From assembly GCF_022682495.2 (NCBI RefSeq), contig NC_071397.1, positions 28,721,427 to 28,785,426 on the forward strand: a DNA stretch of 64,000 bases. The letters run 5' to 3'. Positions 12,540 through 23,753 of the stretch are shown here, piece after piece. Source of the stretch: Desmodus rotundus. Taxonomy: Eukaryota > Chordata > Mammalia > Chiroptera > Phyllostomidae. The notes under the pieces are model-generated. The model worked only from the letters and a program-made list of their open reading frames with translations. It had not been told where the DNA came from and ran no database searches. Positions within the stretch are counted from its first letter, which is position 1; each line of letters starts with the position of its first letter. The position numbers and the translations under genes are program-made.

Positions 12540-13240
12540 GTATTCAGTAACTTATTTCTTAAAAAGTATTTATAGAACATCTAAAATAGTGGTCAAAAAG
12601 TGTTTGCCCTCATGTAGCATATAATTCATTATGAGAGACAGGCTGTAACCAAACAATAACAAAAAAACACAAAACCGTAAATGTTGTAAATACTTTAAAG
12701 GGCCAAAAACATGCTTATAACAGTGACAGAAATTTCAGCTAACACGTGAGCTTGGTCTGAAGGATCAGTTGGAATTAATCGGACATAGAGGGAAGGTGAG
12801 AAGGTGAGAAGGCAGAAGACAGAGCAAATGAAAAATCCCTGTGGGTTGAAGACCTCATTTTATTGTGCTTTGCTTTACTGCACTTCACCCCTGTTGCTCT
12901 TTCTATAAATTAAAGCAGGACACTCCACCAGCAAGAAGATTACGACTCACTTCATTCCAGTGGCCTGCAACAAACTGCAACAGCATCGCTGAGGGGTGCC
13001 TGTGGCAGGCACGGTCAGGGTGGGTAAGTGCAGACAGAGGGCAAGGGGGTCACACAGGAAAATGTCAGACCATGCAAGGTCTGACTAAGGAGATTGGTCT
13101 TTATGTTAAGAAAAACTGGAAGATTTAAAGATGGTATGCAACTGGATGGGCTTTGCTTTTTAAAAAAACATGCTGGCTGTAGCCAGGTGAAATGAATTGC
13201 GGGAAAGCATGCGAGACATGAAGAAGGGTTCAAACCTTAA
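12540..13240 (-). mobile_element. L2 LINE 3' fragment interrupted by a Tigger MITE
   Basis: Antisense L2 3' UTR. Phrases such as 'TTTGCCCTCATGTAGCATATA' near 12,602, 'GGCAAGGGGGTCACACAGG', and 'ACATGCTGGCTGTAGCC' near 13,168 follow L2 order before and after the 12,850-13,002 insertion. Non-coding and ancient. Confidence 0.7.
12850..13002. mobile_element. Short Tigger-type MITE
   Basis: The left end 'CCTCATTTTATTGTGCTTTG' matches the well-known Tigger terminal repeat, and the right end TGAGGGGTGCCTG is its imperfect inverted partner. The ~150-bp body lacks coding sequence. It splits an L2 fragment. Exact boundaries are uncertain by a few bases. Confidence 0.65.
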
Positions 13241-13985
13241 CGCCGCTGGTAATACTCAACTCTAAACAGAGAACATGTGGGTGAAATTAGATATTCGGCA
13301 CACTCTAAAATATATTTTGTGCAAACAGCCATGCAATATGTCCTAAGGGCAAAGTGTTCCATGATTCAATAACATGGGAAACGCTGTACATTATATCCCT
13401 TCCTAGAAATCTGCAATGAGTGTAGCTTATTAAAGACTCACGCTGTGAAAGAATACAGCTAGAAAATAAAGCAAAGCATGTTAACTTTGTGAAACCCAGA
13501 ATACCATGACTGTATCTAGTTTTGTGGGGTTTTGTGGTGCTGTTTGATTACAGTCTGTCTCACAATGAATTATATGCTACATGAGGGCAAAAACGTTTTG
13601 ACCTTGAAACTTATTGCACATGGAATACCTCTTGGGAAATACAGATATAGACTGTTTTCTTACCGAACAGAACTGGATTTTAGTAGCTGGCTCTTCCTAA
13701 CTTTTTGTACTGCTAGTACGGAGAAGTATTTTTCACTGACATTTTAAAAAATAATATTGAAGAGAAAAAACAAGAATGTAATTTAACCCGTGGATTGCAA
13801 CTACATAAAAATGAAATAATTTTAGAAGTGTAAAAACTGTGAATAACAGAGATGGGTTTACTTCTAAGGAACTATTGTGGGGGGGAAGTAATTTAAGGAA
13901 ATATACATTTCAAAAATGAACAAATTATTACATACCTCTAAGAATAAGAAATGTACATTCGAGCAGCAGCCAGCCTCCACGATAT
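13241..13985. other. Non-coding DNA, no recognised feature
   Basis: AT-rich. The frame at 13,532-13,747 shows no domain. No repeat recognised. Confidence 0.5.
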
Positions 13986-14490
13986 TCTTCATGAGCCACG
14001 CCTCCTGCCATTTATACCCTTGCTCTGCACCCTCCCACGCTGACTCACCCTGGGCTTGATCAATAGAAAGTAGTGGGAGTGACTCTGAATTTCAAGGCTG
14101 GGTTGTAAAAAACTACTATTTCCCCCTTGGGCATTTACGTTCATGGTTTGCTTACTCTGAGGGAAGCTAGCCACTAGGCCATGAGGACACTAAAGCCACC
14201 AATTGGGGAGACCTAGGTGGAAGGAGCTGAGGTCTCCACGGCCAATAGCCAGCATCAAATTGCCAGTTGCCTGAGTGAGCCCTGACGTGGCAGATTTCTA
14301 GCCCCAGGCATGCTTTAAGGTGACTGCGGCCTCTGGTGACGTGTGCCTGCAACTGCCTGAGAGGCCCCAAGACGGAATTGCCTGGTTGAGTCCTTCCTAG
14401 ATCCTTGACCTACGAAACCACACAAGATAAGAAAAGATCAGTGTGCTTTTAAGCCTCTAAATATTGGGATGTTTTTAAAAGCAGCAATAG
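13986..14490 (+). mobile_element. MLT1-type MaLR LTR (ERVL-MaLR)
   Basis: Plus-strand solo LTR of the MaLR group. It follows the MLT1 order: 'CTGGGCTTGATCAATAGAAA' near 14,051, 'GGCCATGAGGACACTAAAGC' near 14,178, GAGCTGAGGTCTCC near 14,225, 'CAGCATCAAATTGCCAG' near 14,251, and near the 3' end 'TTTTAAGCCTCTAAATATTG' then 'AGCAGCAATAGTGAGT'. No internal retroviral sequence is attached. Ancient. Confidence 0.78.
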
Positions 14491-14786
14491 TGAGTCGTCA
14501 TCTTGAAAAGCAGTCACAGGAAAGCGAATTCCTCAGTCGACCCGACCACATCACACTGGGCTCTGCCACCAACTGTGTCGTTTTAGGTTCTGTCGTTGAT
14601 AAGCAGTCATCGTTCCCCTCTTATGCATTTGCAGAAAGAGAGGACGGATGTGTCCGGAGGGGTTCACGGAGAGGACATCTGACTCTCTCTGAGTGAAGGG
14701 TGCCAGAGGTCTGTGAAAAGATCTGGATAGACAGAAATTAATCACAGGACATAATCAATACACCGAAGACGAGAGTGGCCTCTATC

Positions 14787-14827
<41 letters not shown>

Positions 14828-16529
14828 GTATCACTAATCTTGAATCGCCTGTTTTTCGATATGAGAACACTGTTTGTGGAAGCAAACCCATGCCGTGTAC
14901 TGGCACGAGCAATGTGAAGGCATCGATCTGTCTCTCTCTACCCCAGGGCCCCATAACGTTCCCGCAAAGTGGATTTGGGAAGGCCTATTTGGGTGGGATG
15001 AGGGAGATAAAGGGCGTAGATAGTAATGGAGGGGGGTGGCGCAAAAAAGAATCGTGAAAACGTCAAAAAAAGAAAAGCAGCAATAGCTAACTAACATACC
15101 GAGTTCTTTTAGAAAAAAATGTTCTGAATGATACTTCTTGTTAATATGTCACAGGGATATACTTTGCCAATTAATCATTAATATTTGTAAAGCATTTTAT
15201 TTGCCTTCCAAATTAGCATGTTCTATGATTTTCAGTAAGAACGCTCCAGGGATATCACCTGAAAATTTTCAGGAAAAAAATCTTGTAACATAACTCATAG
15301 GAACTGACAGACAACTTCCCGTATGCTAAGGTACAACCCTTCTTCAGAGGCAGCAAATGGCCACAGAAGTGGGTCGTTAGAAGACTGTCAAGTCATGAAT
15401 AGGAAAAGTCTTCTCTGACGATGAATACGACAAAAGCTTTGAAAATTGCTAGCCATTGTGAATGAAGCAAAACATTTTCACGAGGTGAAGAGAATGAATC
15501 TCATACTTTGCAAGGTCTTTCCCTTAGTAACATCCACCAAACTCTTTCCCCTCCTATCTGCTATATAGCCCGTTCAATTAGAGGTAATAATGGAGGCCTG
15601 GGATGGAATGTAATTCATTTCTGTAATCCCAACACTTCATTTTATCTATTAGCCTCAGCCTTCTTCCTCATTTCCTTATGCTTCTAGCAGAGAAAAAAGG
15701 TCTTAAGTTTTTTTTCTTTCTGTTTTTTTCCTCACTCCCAATCACTTTAGGAAGTTATCGGAGTAAGATCATTGCTCCAGATCAGAGGCTCGGGAGAAAA
15801 TGTGAGCAGGCAAAGCTGTAGACAATCTATAAGTAAATCGAGCCTTTGGATATCTAAGAGTTGATGGCTTTAATTCTAAGCATTTCAGTTTCATTTATTT
15901 TAAAATCATCTAGACCAAGAAACTCTGAAAATTTTATAGTAGTCATAACGTTGAAGAAAATACAAAATTTCATATGCTTTTTTATTTATGAAAAAGATAT
16001 TCAACTTCCAGTTCTAGCTCAGACATGTGAAGAGCTTAGTAGTCACTCTGGTCCTTACAACAAAACAAAAGCTGAACAAACTGAAAAGCAATGACTTTTC
16101 TCGGACTTGAGGTCACAGGGCAAATACCACCCCCCAATCTGGAAGGGGAAGGCGAATTCGGAGAATCGTAGATGAGACCAGTTTACTTGGAGCACAAGCA
16201 GCTGGAGCCATGAACTGGTAGAAACGTAAATAGTAATTCTGATGAATTGCTGGAGGCTGAGACTGATTGGAGAGGGAGGAACACCTGAGGGCCCAGTGCC
16301 ACACATTTTCATTTGTTTTACTTCCCAGAACGCCACCAAGTTCTCACAGTGACTATCCAAGGAAAATCCCCTCATGCTTCTGGCAGAGGGAGGAGAACAG
16401 TTTCCATTTTGAAGTATGTCCTGAGTTTTCTCCATAGCAAAGTGGTACTGTCCAAGGGAAAACAATTGATAAGATCTTTATCCTACTGGGGAAAACAGCA
16501 ATCATCCAACTCTAGCCCCAACTCCTAAC
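14491..16529. other. Non-coding DNA with one (TG)n run
   Basis: Mostly unrecognised. The only clear feature is the TG microsatellite. The opposed frames at 14,742-15,097 and 16,055-16,528 lie on both strands with no domain. The stretch 15,540-15,670 has no visible repeat ancestry. Confidence 0.5.
14793..14822. repeat. (TG)15 microsatellite
   Basis: About 15 uninterrupted TG dinucleotides, possibly length-polymorphic. Can adopt Z-DNA in principle. Confidence 0.95.
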
Positions 16530-16745
16530 ACTCAACCATAAGAAAACAGACAACCCAATCAGAAAATGGGCAAAGATTTGGATACCTTACCAAAGGAGAC
16601 ATACAGATGACAAATAAGGACACGAAAATATGTTCATCATCTTGTGTTATTAGACAAACGCAAGTGAAAACAATGCTATATGACTACATGCCTGCTAAAA
16701 TGGCTAAAATCTAAAAACCTGACAACACCAAATGCCTAAAGTTAC
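16530..16745 (+). mobile_element. L1 ORF2-end fragment
   Basis: Plus-strand text 'CAATCAGAAAATGGGCAAAG' near 16,557 followed by 'GAGACATACAGATGACAAAT' near 16,597 and a 'TGCTAAAATGGCTAAAATC' stretch near 16,692. This is the conserved order at the end of L1 ORF2 and the 3' UTR start. Short, frame broken. Confidence 0.7.
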
Positions 16746-17254
16746 CTATTCAGATTTGGGAAACCATAGACAAACTTCTCACAATTGTCCTACTCAAACA
16801 AGTGAATCATTAAGAAGGGGCTGAAGAAGGAGTTTGGTGATAAAGCCCATTTTCCTCTGAAGGCTTTTGAAAATCCTTCGTATCTAGGGAACAAAGGCAG
16901 ATATGGAATGTGTTTGCTTATAGTGCTGGGTGCAGAACACACACATGAACACACAGAGTTTCTGCACATCTGACATGGAAGCAGGGGCTAGGCAACAGTT
17001 TTGGTGCCAAAAGCAGCAAATACAGATTGATGAGCCACAAGAAACTAAAAACTGTTGGGCCTTCTAATGCCAAAACAGCCAAAAGTCAACAGGGCCAGCA
17101 TAAGATGTGAGAGCATGAATTATGTGGTTGTGTGAAGTGGACAAAGTAAAATTAAAATACAGTTTTCCTCTTCCTTCTTTTTTCTTCTTCTTCTTTTTTT
17201 TAAATAACAACTGCAACATTATTTATTTATTTATCTTTGTGTGTTTGTTTTTCC
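16746..17254. other. Non-coding DNA, CT-rich at right end
   Basis: No repeat family recognised. Near 17,164-17,260 the sequence is pyrimidine-rich and merges with the antisense A-rich tail of the HAL1-like element. Confidence 0.5.
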
Positions 17255-19156
17255 TTTTTTAAGTATATTTTATTGATTATGCTGTTACAACTACCCCATT
17301 TTTTTTCTCCCCTTTATCCCACTCTGCTCTGCACCCCCATCCATCCATCTGGAATCCACCCCTTTAGTTCATGTCCATGGGTCATACATATAAGTTCTTC
17401 TCCATTTCCTATACTATTCTTAACCTCCCCCTGTCTATTTTGTATCTACTATTTATGCTTCTTACTCCCTGTACCTTTTTCCCTCATTCTCCCCCTCACC
17501 CTCCCCACTGATAACCATCCCTGTGATCTCCATTTTTGTGATTCTGTTTCTGATCTAGTTGTTTACTTAGTTTTTGTTTTTGTTTTTTTAGGTTCAGTAG
17601 TTGACAGTTGAGTTTGTTGTCATTTTACTGTTCATAGTTTTTGGTCTTCTTTTTCTTAGATAAGTCCCTTTAACATTTTATATAATAAGGGCTTGGTGAT
17701 GATGAACTCCTTTAACTTGACCTTATCTGGGAAGCACTTTATCTGCCCTTCCATTCTAAACAATAGCTTTGCTGGACAGAGTAATCTTGGATGTAGGTCT
17801 TTGCCTGTCACCACTTTGAATACTTCTTTCCAGCCCCTTCTTGCCTACAAGGTTCCTTTTGAGAAATCAACTGATAGTCTAATGGGAACTCCTTTGTAGG
17901 TAACTGTCTCCTTTTCTCTTGCTGCTTTTAAGATTCTCTCCTTATGTTTAATATTGGGTAATGTAATGATTGGTGTGTGCTTCCTTGGGTCCAGTGTCTT
18001 TGGGATTCTCTGAGCTTCCTGGACTTCCTGGAAGTCTATTTCCTTGGACAGATTGGGGAAGTTTTCCTTCATTATTTGTTCAAATAAGTTTTCAATTTCT
18101 TGCTTTTCCTCTTCTTCTGACATCCCTATGATTCGGATGTTGGAATGTTTAAAGTTGTCCCAGAGGTTCCTCAGCCTCACCTTATTTTTTTGAATTCTTG
18201 TTTCTTCATTCTGTTCTGGTTGGATGTTTATTTCTTCCTTCTATTCCAAATCATTGATTTGAGTCCTGGTTTCCTTCCCATCACTGTTGGTTCCCTGTAC
18301 ATTTTTCTTTATTCACTTTGTATAACCATCATTTCTTCCTTTTTTTGTGTGTGACCATACTCAGTCATTTCTGTGAGCATCCTGATTACCAGTGTTTTGA
18401 ACTCTGCATCTGATAGGTTGGCTATCTCTGTTGGTTAGTTCTTTTTCTGGAGTTTTGATCTGTTCTTTCACTTGGGCTACACTTGGGCACACCTGATACA
18501 TTGTAAGGGGCAGAGTCTTAGGTATTTGCCAGGGCAGGGCAACCCTCTTTGCTGCATTATGGTGCTGTCTGTGGGGGAGGGGTCAGAGAGGGAACAGTGC
18601 CGCTTGCCCAGCCATCTCTCCACTTTCAGTCGCTTCTCTTGCTTCCCATAAGTGGGCTGTGCCCTTTCATGTGCTGATTCCTGGGTGGGTGGGCTTATGT
18701 ACATTCTAGGTTCCTGTGGGTCTTTCTAACAGACTCTCCTGTAATACTGGGAGTTTCTCCTGCCATTGCAACCCCCACAGGTTTTTACAGTCATAGGTTT
18801 TGAGGCTTTATTTCCCCACAGTGGAACCCTGGATTGCGTGGTCTGCCTTGCTCTCCAGTTGTACCTCCTGGCTTATCCACACACACATGTGGGACTGCCT
18901 GGTCCACCAGCCACTGCCTCGCCCATCCAGATCCTCCAGCCACCACCTTGTCGTGTGTCTTCACTGCCCCAGCTTCCCGTCTCCACCCCTCTTACCAGTC
19001 TGGATGAATGTTTCTTCTTTAACTCCTTCATTGTCAGACTTCCATATAGTTTGATTTTCTGGCAATTGTTTTTTTGTTTTTAAGTTGGTTGTTATCCTTT
19101 TGGTTGTGCGTGGAAGTGAAGTATATTTACCTATGCCTCCATCTTGGCTGTGAGTC
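17255..19156 (-). mobile_element. HAL1-like (ORF1-only L1 derivative), copy A
   Basis: About 1.9 kb, minus strand. The 5' end is at 19,156, where the antisense strand reads GCCAAGATGGAGGCATAGG, the start seen in L1-type 5' UTRs. A GC-richer 5' UTR (19,156-18,480), an ORF1 relic (about 18,480-17,683) and a C-rich (sense G-rich) 3' UTR ending at TATTTTATTGATTATGC follow. There is no ORF2 between ORF1 and the 3' end, which is the defining layout of half-L1 elements. It shares this architecture and most of its sequence with 47,371-49,222 and 50,546-52,580. A target duplication is not clear here. Confidence 0.78.
17683..18482 (-). pseudogene. L1/HAL1 ORF1p relic of copy A
   Basis: ORF1p of L1 is an RNA-binding trimeric chaperone. 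On the minus strand the frame at 18,180-17,845 gives 111 residues with the RRM signature: NIRIIGMSEEE at the start, IENLFEQIMKENFP, a PIITLPNIKHKERILKAA stretch, then VTYKGVPIRLSVDFS leading to the C-terminal domain. A stop follows at about 17,845, and the frame resumes with RRGWKEVF, RMEGQIKCFPDKVKL and TKPLLYKMLKG, the C-terminal domain. Both likely start codons (aligned with copy B) are mutated. It cannot make a full protein. Confidence 0.85.
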
Positions 19157-19264
19157 TACTTCTTCCTTCCTTTCTAAGGCACCATCTTCACTCAGTCTCC
19201 TCTGGGTCATTTATTCCCTAATTAGGACTAATGGTTGGAGAAATATACAAGGTCATTAATAATA

Positions 19265-19282
19265 CATAGCTTTGCATTTTTA
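19265..19282. repeat. 18-bp target-site duplication, left
   Basis: CATAGCTTTGCATTTTTA here and identically at 20,748-20,765. The pair brackets the composite retroelement and fixes its ends exactly. Confidence 0.95.
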
Positions 19283-20747
19283 CATTATATTTTATTGATT
19301 ACGCTATTACATTTGTCCCCAATTTTTCCCTCTTTGCCCTTTCCATCCAGCACCCCCCAATCTACCAGGAAATCCCCACCCCATTCTTCATGTCCATGGG
19401 TCATGTGTTTAAGTTATTTGGCTACTCCCTGTTTTGGTAGTGTGGCTTAATATAGTAGGTGTTCTGCAGTGTCCAGTGGCACAGCCTCCCCATCACCCAA
19501 CCTGGGTACTGGAGGTGCGCCATTTGTGTGGACTGAGTATACCCTCCTCTTGTAGTTGAGCCTTGGTTGCTGTTGGCAGATCAAAAACTGGGAGATATTT
19601 ACCCAGGCCAGTCAGCTGCAAGGACTGGCTATGACTCCTAACCACAAACTTCCAACTTCCATGGAAGATCAGCTGTGCAGGGACAGGGTGGTGGTGCTCC
19701 AACATGGTCTGTAGCTGTCCGCTGTGTGTGCACGCTCTGCAGTTTTCCAGGTGGTGCAGGCCAAGGTCAGCCACCTTCTGTATTCTGCCTGGGGCCACCG
19801 TGCATGAGCTATAATGCAATTTGAGATGGCTGCTACTTGGAACGGGCTTAAGATTCCCAGGTGAAGTCAAGCTGCGAATCTAGGCTGGCTGCTGCTAATG
19901 CCAGGCCTGGGGCCACTTAGCAAGAGATATAGGAGTGGGGGCTCACTGAGCCTGGCTGTTCCTTGTTTGATAGAGTTTAGAATGTTATGAAGCATGAGCC
20001 AAAACCAGACATACATACGGAAAAGTCATGGTTAATAGCTTGCGTGGGCCTGTAAGTTGGGTGGAACAGAGTCTCAGGGGATCTCCAGGGTGGGGCAAAC
20101 AGTATGAGCCAGGTTGATGGAGTCTCATACGTGGCACCCACCTGCCAGCTCTGTGGCTCTGTGTGGAGAGGGCTCAGAAAAGGGACAATGGCTTCTGCCC
20201 ACTTTTCTGTCTGGGCGAAAGCTGTCCTCCATTTACCGCCTTGATGCCAGACACTCTTGGTTCCTTCCTTCATGTCCCTGGTGTCTTTCAAATGGTTACC
20301 GAAGTGCTGGAGCTCAGATGGAGTATAAGTAAGTCTGTGTGCGGGTTCTTCCCTCAAATGGGAACTGCTTGTGACTCTAGCAGTTCCTTCCACCGATTCA
20401 ATCCCTGCTTGGTTTTGTAGCCAGAAGTTGTGGGGACTTATCTTCCTGGCACTGGAACCCTAGGCTGGGGCACCTGCTGTGGGGCTGGGCCTCCTTGCTC
20501 CTGACATATCCCTCCCAAATTTTTATCCACCACATGTAGATGTGGGACCAGCCCGTTCTGTGTATCCATCCCTCCTACCAGTCTTCATGGATGTGGTTTC
20601 TTTAATTTCATAACTGTCTGACTTCCATCCAAGTTGATTTCTGATGGTTCTGAGTGATGGCTGGTCTACAGTTTATTTGTAATTTTGTTGTGGCTGTGTG
20701 AGGAGGCAAGTCGTGTTTACTTATGCCACCATCTTGACTGGAAGTCC
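19283..20747 (-). mobile_element. Composite L1-derived non-autonomous retroelement, copy D
   Basis: 1,465 bp, minus strand, bounded by a perfect 18-bp duplication. The 5' terminus at 20,747 reads GGACTTCCAGTCAAGATGG and is followed by an L1/HAL1-type 5' UTR (to about 20,030). The 3' terminus (19,283-19,450) has the same TATTTTATTGATTACGCTATT tail as the HAL1-like copies. Between them, about 19,450-20,030, is a core I do not recognise, with no ORF1 RRM and no ORF2. It is therefore not simply 5'-truncated: both ends are L1-like and the coding middle is absent or replaced. It sits in an older plus-strand L1M. It could be an internally deleted L1 subfamily with a long 5' UTR or a distinct non-autonomous family. 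Confidence 0.75.
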
Positions 20748-20765
20748 CATAGCTTTGCATTTTTA
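20748..20765. repeat. 18-bp target-site duplication, right
   Basis: Identical to 19,265-19,282. The lack of substitutions between the two copies suggests a fairly recent insertion. Confidence 0.95.
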
Positions 20766-21230
20766 GAAGACACAGAGAACTAGATAATAAAATTAAGAAT
20801 TTTTGTCCATCAAAAATACTAATATGAGTATAAAGGCAGCAAATGCGGTAGAAAATGATATTCATAATACATATATCTTTTTTAAAAATCTATTCTGAAT
20901 ATGTAGCGAACTTCTATGGATCAACAGGAAATGGGTGCACCCAGCAGAAAATGGGCAAAATTTCTGAACAAATATTTTAAAAAAGAGGATATCCATAAAA
21001 CCAAGAAAGACAGGAAAAGGTGTTCAACTTCATCAGTCATCAAAGAAATGCAAGTGCAACCACAGAGATTTCACTACATACCTACCACGATGTAAAAAGG
21101 AAAATAAACAAATAAATAATAATAAAAGGTAAATGCTGGTGAGGATATAGAGGAATCCAAATGCTCACATGCTACTGTTGGGAGAGAAAATTAGTACAAG
21201 CAGTTTGTAAAACTCCTTGGCAACCTTTAT

Positions 21231-21834
21231 CACAGCGGTCCATTAGAGGATGGAATTAAAGCACTGCTTTCCAAGGGGTGGCTCTAGGAGAAAGGCTGCT
21301 GGGATTATCCAGTCTGATATTCAAACCTAGACCTCCAGCTAAACAGGCTAATGATTTTTGCTAGGAAGAAGTGACCTTAAATCCTAAATGCCTCTTGGCA
21401 GGAAATTCTGGCTAAGGATTGCCTGTAGAAAAAGAACTCAGGATATACGAGAAATGACGAAGTTCATCTGAGCTACACAGCTCTCTGACTTCACAATTTA
21501 AGTGTTTCTGCTGTGTGATGTGACCTGGAGAAGTTCATCTGAGCTACACAGCTCTTTGACTTCACAATTTAAGTGTTTCTGCTGTGTGACGTGACCCTGC
21601 AAAACTAACATTGAGATCTCATCTATTATCCTGGGGAAGCGTGACATGCTGGACAAGGAAAGACAGGATCTGGGAAACCACCCTTGGTACCCTAGACCTC
21701 TCTCTGCTCTTCTGAAATTTTCAGTTGCCTTCAAATTGAAATTATTTAGTAAAGTTTGCTGAGGGATAAAGTTTGCTGTGTGATTCATGGAGTCTGGTTT
21801 GATAATTCTATTCTCTGTGTTAATCAGATCCAAT
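21231..21834. mobile_element. Unclassified insertion, possibly an LTR
   Basis: About 600 bp that breaks the L1M 3' UTR between 'CAACCTTTATCACAG' and 'CCAATAATTCCACTC'. The sequence is non-coding and LTR-like in composition, but I cannot match a family and the flanking duplication is not clear. It contains a 71-bp tandem duplication. Confidence 0.4.
21459..21600. repeat. 71-bp tandem duplication (two copies)
   Basis: GAAGTTCATCTGAGCTACAC starts at 21,459 and again at 21,530. The two units are nearly identical (about two substitutions in the first 60 bases: CTCT/CTTT and GATG/GACG). The duplication lies wholly within the unclassified insertion. Confidence 0.95.
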
Positions 21835-22110
21835 AATCAGACCCAATAATTCCACTCATAGGTAAATGCCAAACAAATCATCCACATGTAAGACCCAGAA
21901 CTGTGATGTTCTTTGCAGCGCTATTCTTAATAGCCCCAAACTGGAAAATATCCAAATGCCATAAAGAAAAATGGATAAATTGTGGTATATTCACACAATG
22001 GGAAGCTATTCAGCAGCTAATACCTTCAACTATATGAACTATTATAGATACACTTCATAAACATTATGTTGATTGAATTAAGACAAATTCAAAGAATACC
22101 ATGTGCTTCT

Positions 22111-22576
22111 AAAATCACAAAACAGGCCAAATTAATCTAAGCTGTTAAAAGTCAAGTAATATCAGCCTTGTTGGGGCAGATAGTATTGAAGAACAACATG
22201 AGTGGACTTTAGGGTACTGTTCTGTTTCTTAATCTAGGAGCTGATAAATTCAGTTTATACAAGTTTATTAAACTATATAGTTACAATAAGTGAACTAGAG
22301 GAATGAGGATTCCTTGTTGGAAGCAGTGCTCATAAATGGGTCTTTGAGGGTAAGAAGGTTATAAAAAGTGTTTAGGAGGTTTTACTGGATATTTAGAGAT
22401 TGGTCAGAAAATTCTCCCATCATTCTCTCTTCCAGAGGCTCCTGAAGAGATTTATCTAAATTTCAATGGTCTTTAAAGCCAAAGCATTTATGAATTCAAT
22501 GTGACAAAATATGGAGATGAGTGATGAGATGAGAAGAGCAACATACTAGAATTATAATTGAAAAGAAAAAAACTTG
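22111..22576. other. Non-coding DNA, no recognised feature
   Basis: Nothing recognised between the L1M end and the next L1. Confidence 0.5.
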
Positions 22577-22587
22577 TCAAGGAGATA

Positions 22588-23415
22588 TACATTTATTATT
22601 TATTTTATTTTGTTTATTGTTGTTCAAGTACATTTGTCTCCATTTTCCTGCCACCACTTCCCCTGCCCCATGCACCCCCACCCCCCACTCAATCCTACCC
22701 CCTTTGACTTTGTCCACATGTCCCTCATACATGTTCTTTGATGACCCTTCTCCTTCTTTCCCTCATTATCACCCTCCCCCCTTCCCTCTTGTTACTGTCA
22801 ATTTGTTCTTTATTTCAGTGTCTCTGGTTATATTTTGCTTGCTTGTTTGTTTTGTTGATTAGGTTCCACTTAGAAGTGAGATCATATGGTGTTTGTGTAT
22901 CACCACCTAGCTTATTTCACTTAGCATAATATTCTCCAATTCCATCCATGCTATTACAAGGGTAGGAGCTCCTTCTTTCTTTCTGCTGAGTAGTATTCCA
23001 TTGTGTAAATATACCATAGTTATTTGATCCATTCATTTATTGGTGGGCACTTAGGTTGCTTCCAGCACTTGGTTATTGTAAATTGTGCTGCTGTGAACAT
23101 TGGGGTGCATAGGTTCTTTTGAATTCATGTTTCAGGACTCTTAGGGTATAATCCCAGCAGTGGAATTGCTGGCTCAAAAGGTAGTTCCATTTTTAGTTTT
23201 CTGAGGAAATTCCATACTGTTTTTCACAGTGGCTGCACCAGTCTGCATTCCCTCCAACAATATACTAGGGTTCCCTTTTCTCCACAATGTCACCAGCACT
23301 TTTTTTGATGTATATTGTTTGTTGATGTATTTATGATGGCCATTCTGATTGGTGTGATTTGGTATCTCATTGTGGTTTTAATTTGCATCTCTCTGATGGC
23401 TAGTGATGCTGAGCA
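22588..23415 (-). mobile_element. 5'-truncated bat L1 (828 bp) with 11-bp duplication
   Basis: Minus strand. The 3' end is at the left (antisense of a tail after TGTACTTGAACAACAATAAA); the element extends through the 3' UTR into the end of ORF2 and stops at 23,415. TCAAGGAGATA at 22,577-22,587 and 23,416-23,426 is a perfect target duplication, so both ends are exact. Plus-strand frames at 22,617-22,929 and 23,315-23,536 are antisense shadows. Confidence 0.92.
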
Positions 23416-23426
23416 TCAAGGAGATA

Positions 23427-23753
23427 AAAATTTAAAAACTTTAGAAATAGCAGGTCATCTAATTGTTGATATTTCTAATTTCTTATATTTTGGTTTTAAG
23501 AAAATACCCTTGTATAGAGTTTTAATTAAAAATTGATACTGTCATATTCTATTTCATATTGTTAATGAATATTCACCTTCTTAACTATGTTTAGTACACC
23601 CTAAGAACCTTAAAACATTATTGCTAACTCAATAACTCCAAATATATATTTGTACTTTCTGAAACTATGACAATTGTGATGACGATGATTATCACAACAA
23701 CAAATTTCCCTTAAACTCCTAGTCTATAAGGTACTATGATAAACACTCAAATA
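23427..23753. other. Non-coding AT-rich DNA
   Basis: No feature recognised. Confidence 0.5.

Larger units (their letters stand above)
20766..22110 (+). mobile_element. L1M LINE-1 ORF2-end and 3' UTR fragment
   Basis: Plus strand. Order is typical: AAGAATTTTTGTCCATCAAAA near 20,793, 'AGAAAATGGGCAAAATTTC' near 20,946, 'AGGTAAATGCTGGTGAGGA' near 21,127, then after an insertion 'CCAATAATTCCACTCATAGG' near 21,843 and 'GGGAAGCTATTCAGCAGC' near 22,000. Frames are destroyed. It hosts the composite insertion at its left and the LTR-like insertion at 21,231-21,834, so it is the oldest layer here. Confidence 0.72.

Noticed and set aside
16055..16465. 136-codon minus-strand frame
   Set aside because: Longest frame outside known repeats in this part, but no motif is visible and overlapping frames exist on the other strand and in another minus frame.
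17237..17611. 124-codon plus-strand frame rich in Pro, Leu and Phe
   Set aside because: Antisense of the G-rich 3' UTR of HAL1-like copy A; a composition artefact.
19493..20420. Frames of 72-138 codons on both strands
   Set aside because: They lie in the non-coding composite retroelement and overlap on both strands. Not related to a protein I recognise.
20766..22110. L1M host read as a gene-like transcribed region
   Set aside because: All frames broken; the order matches an old L1 3' UTR.
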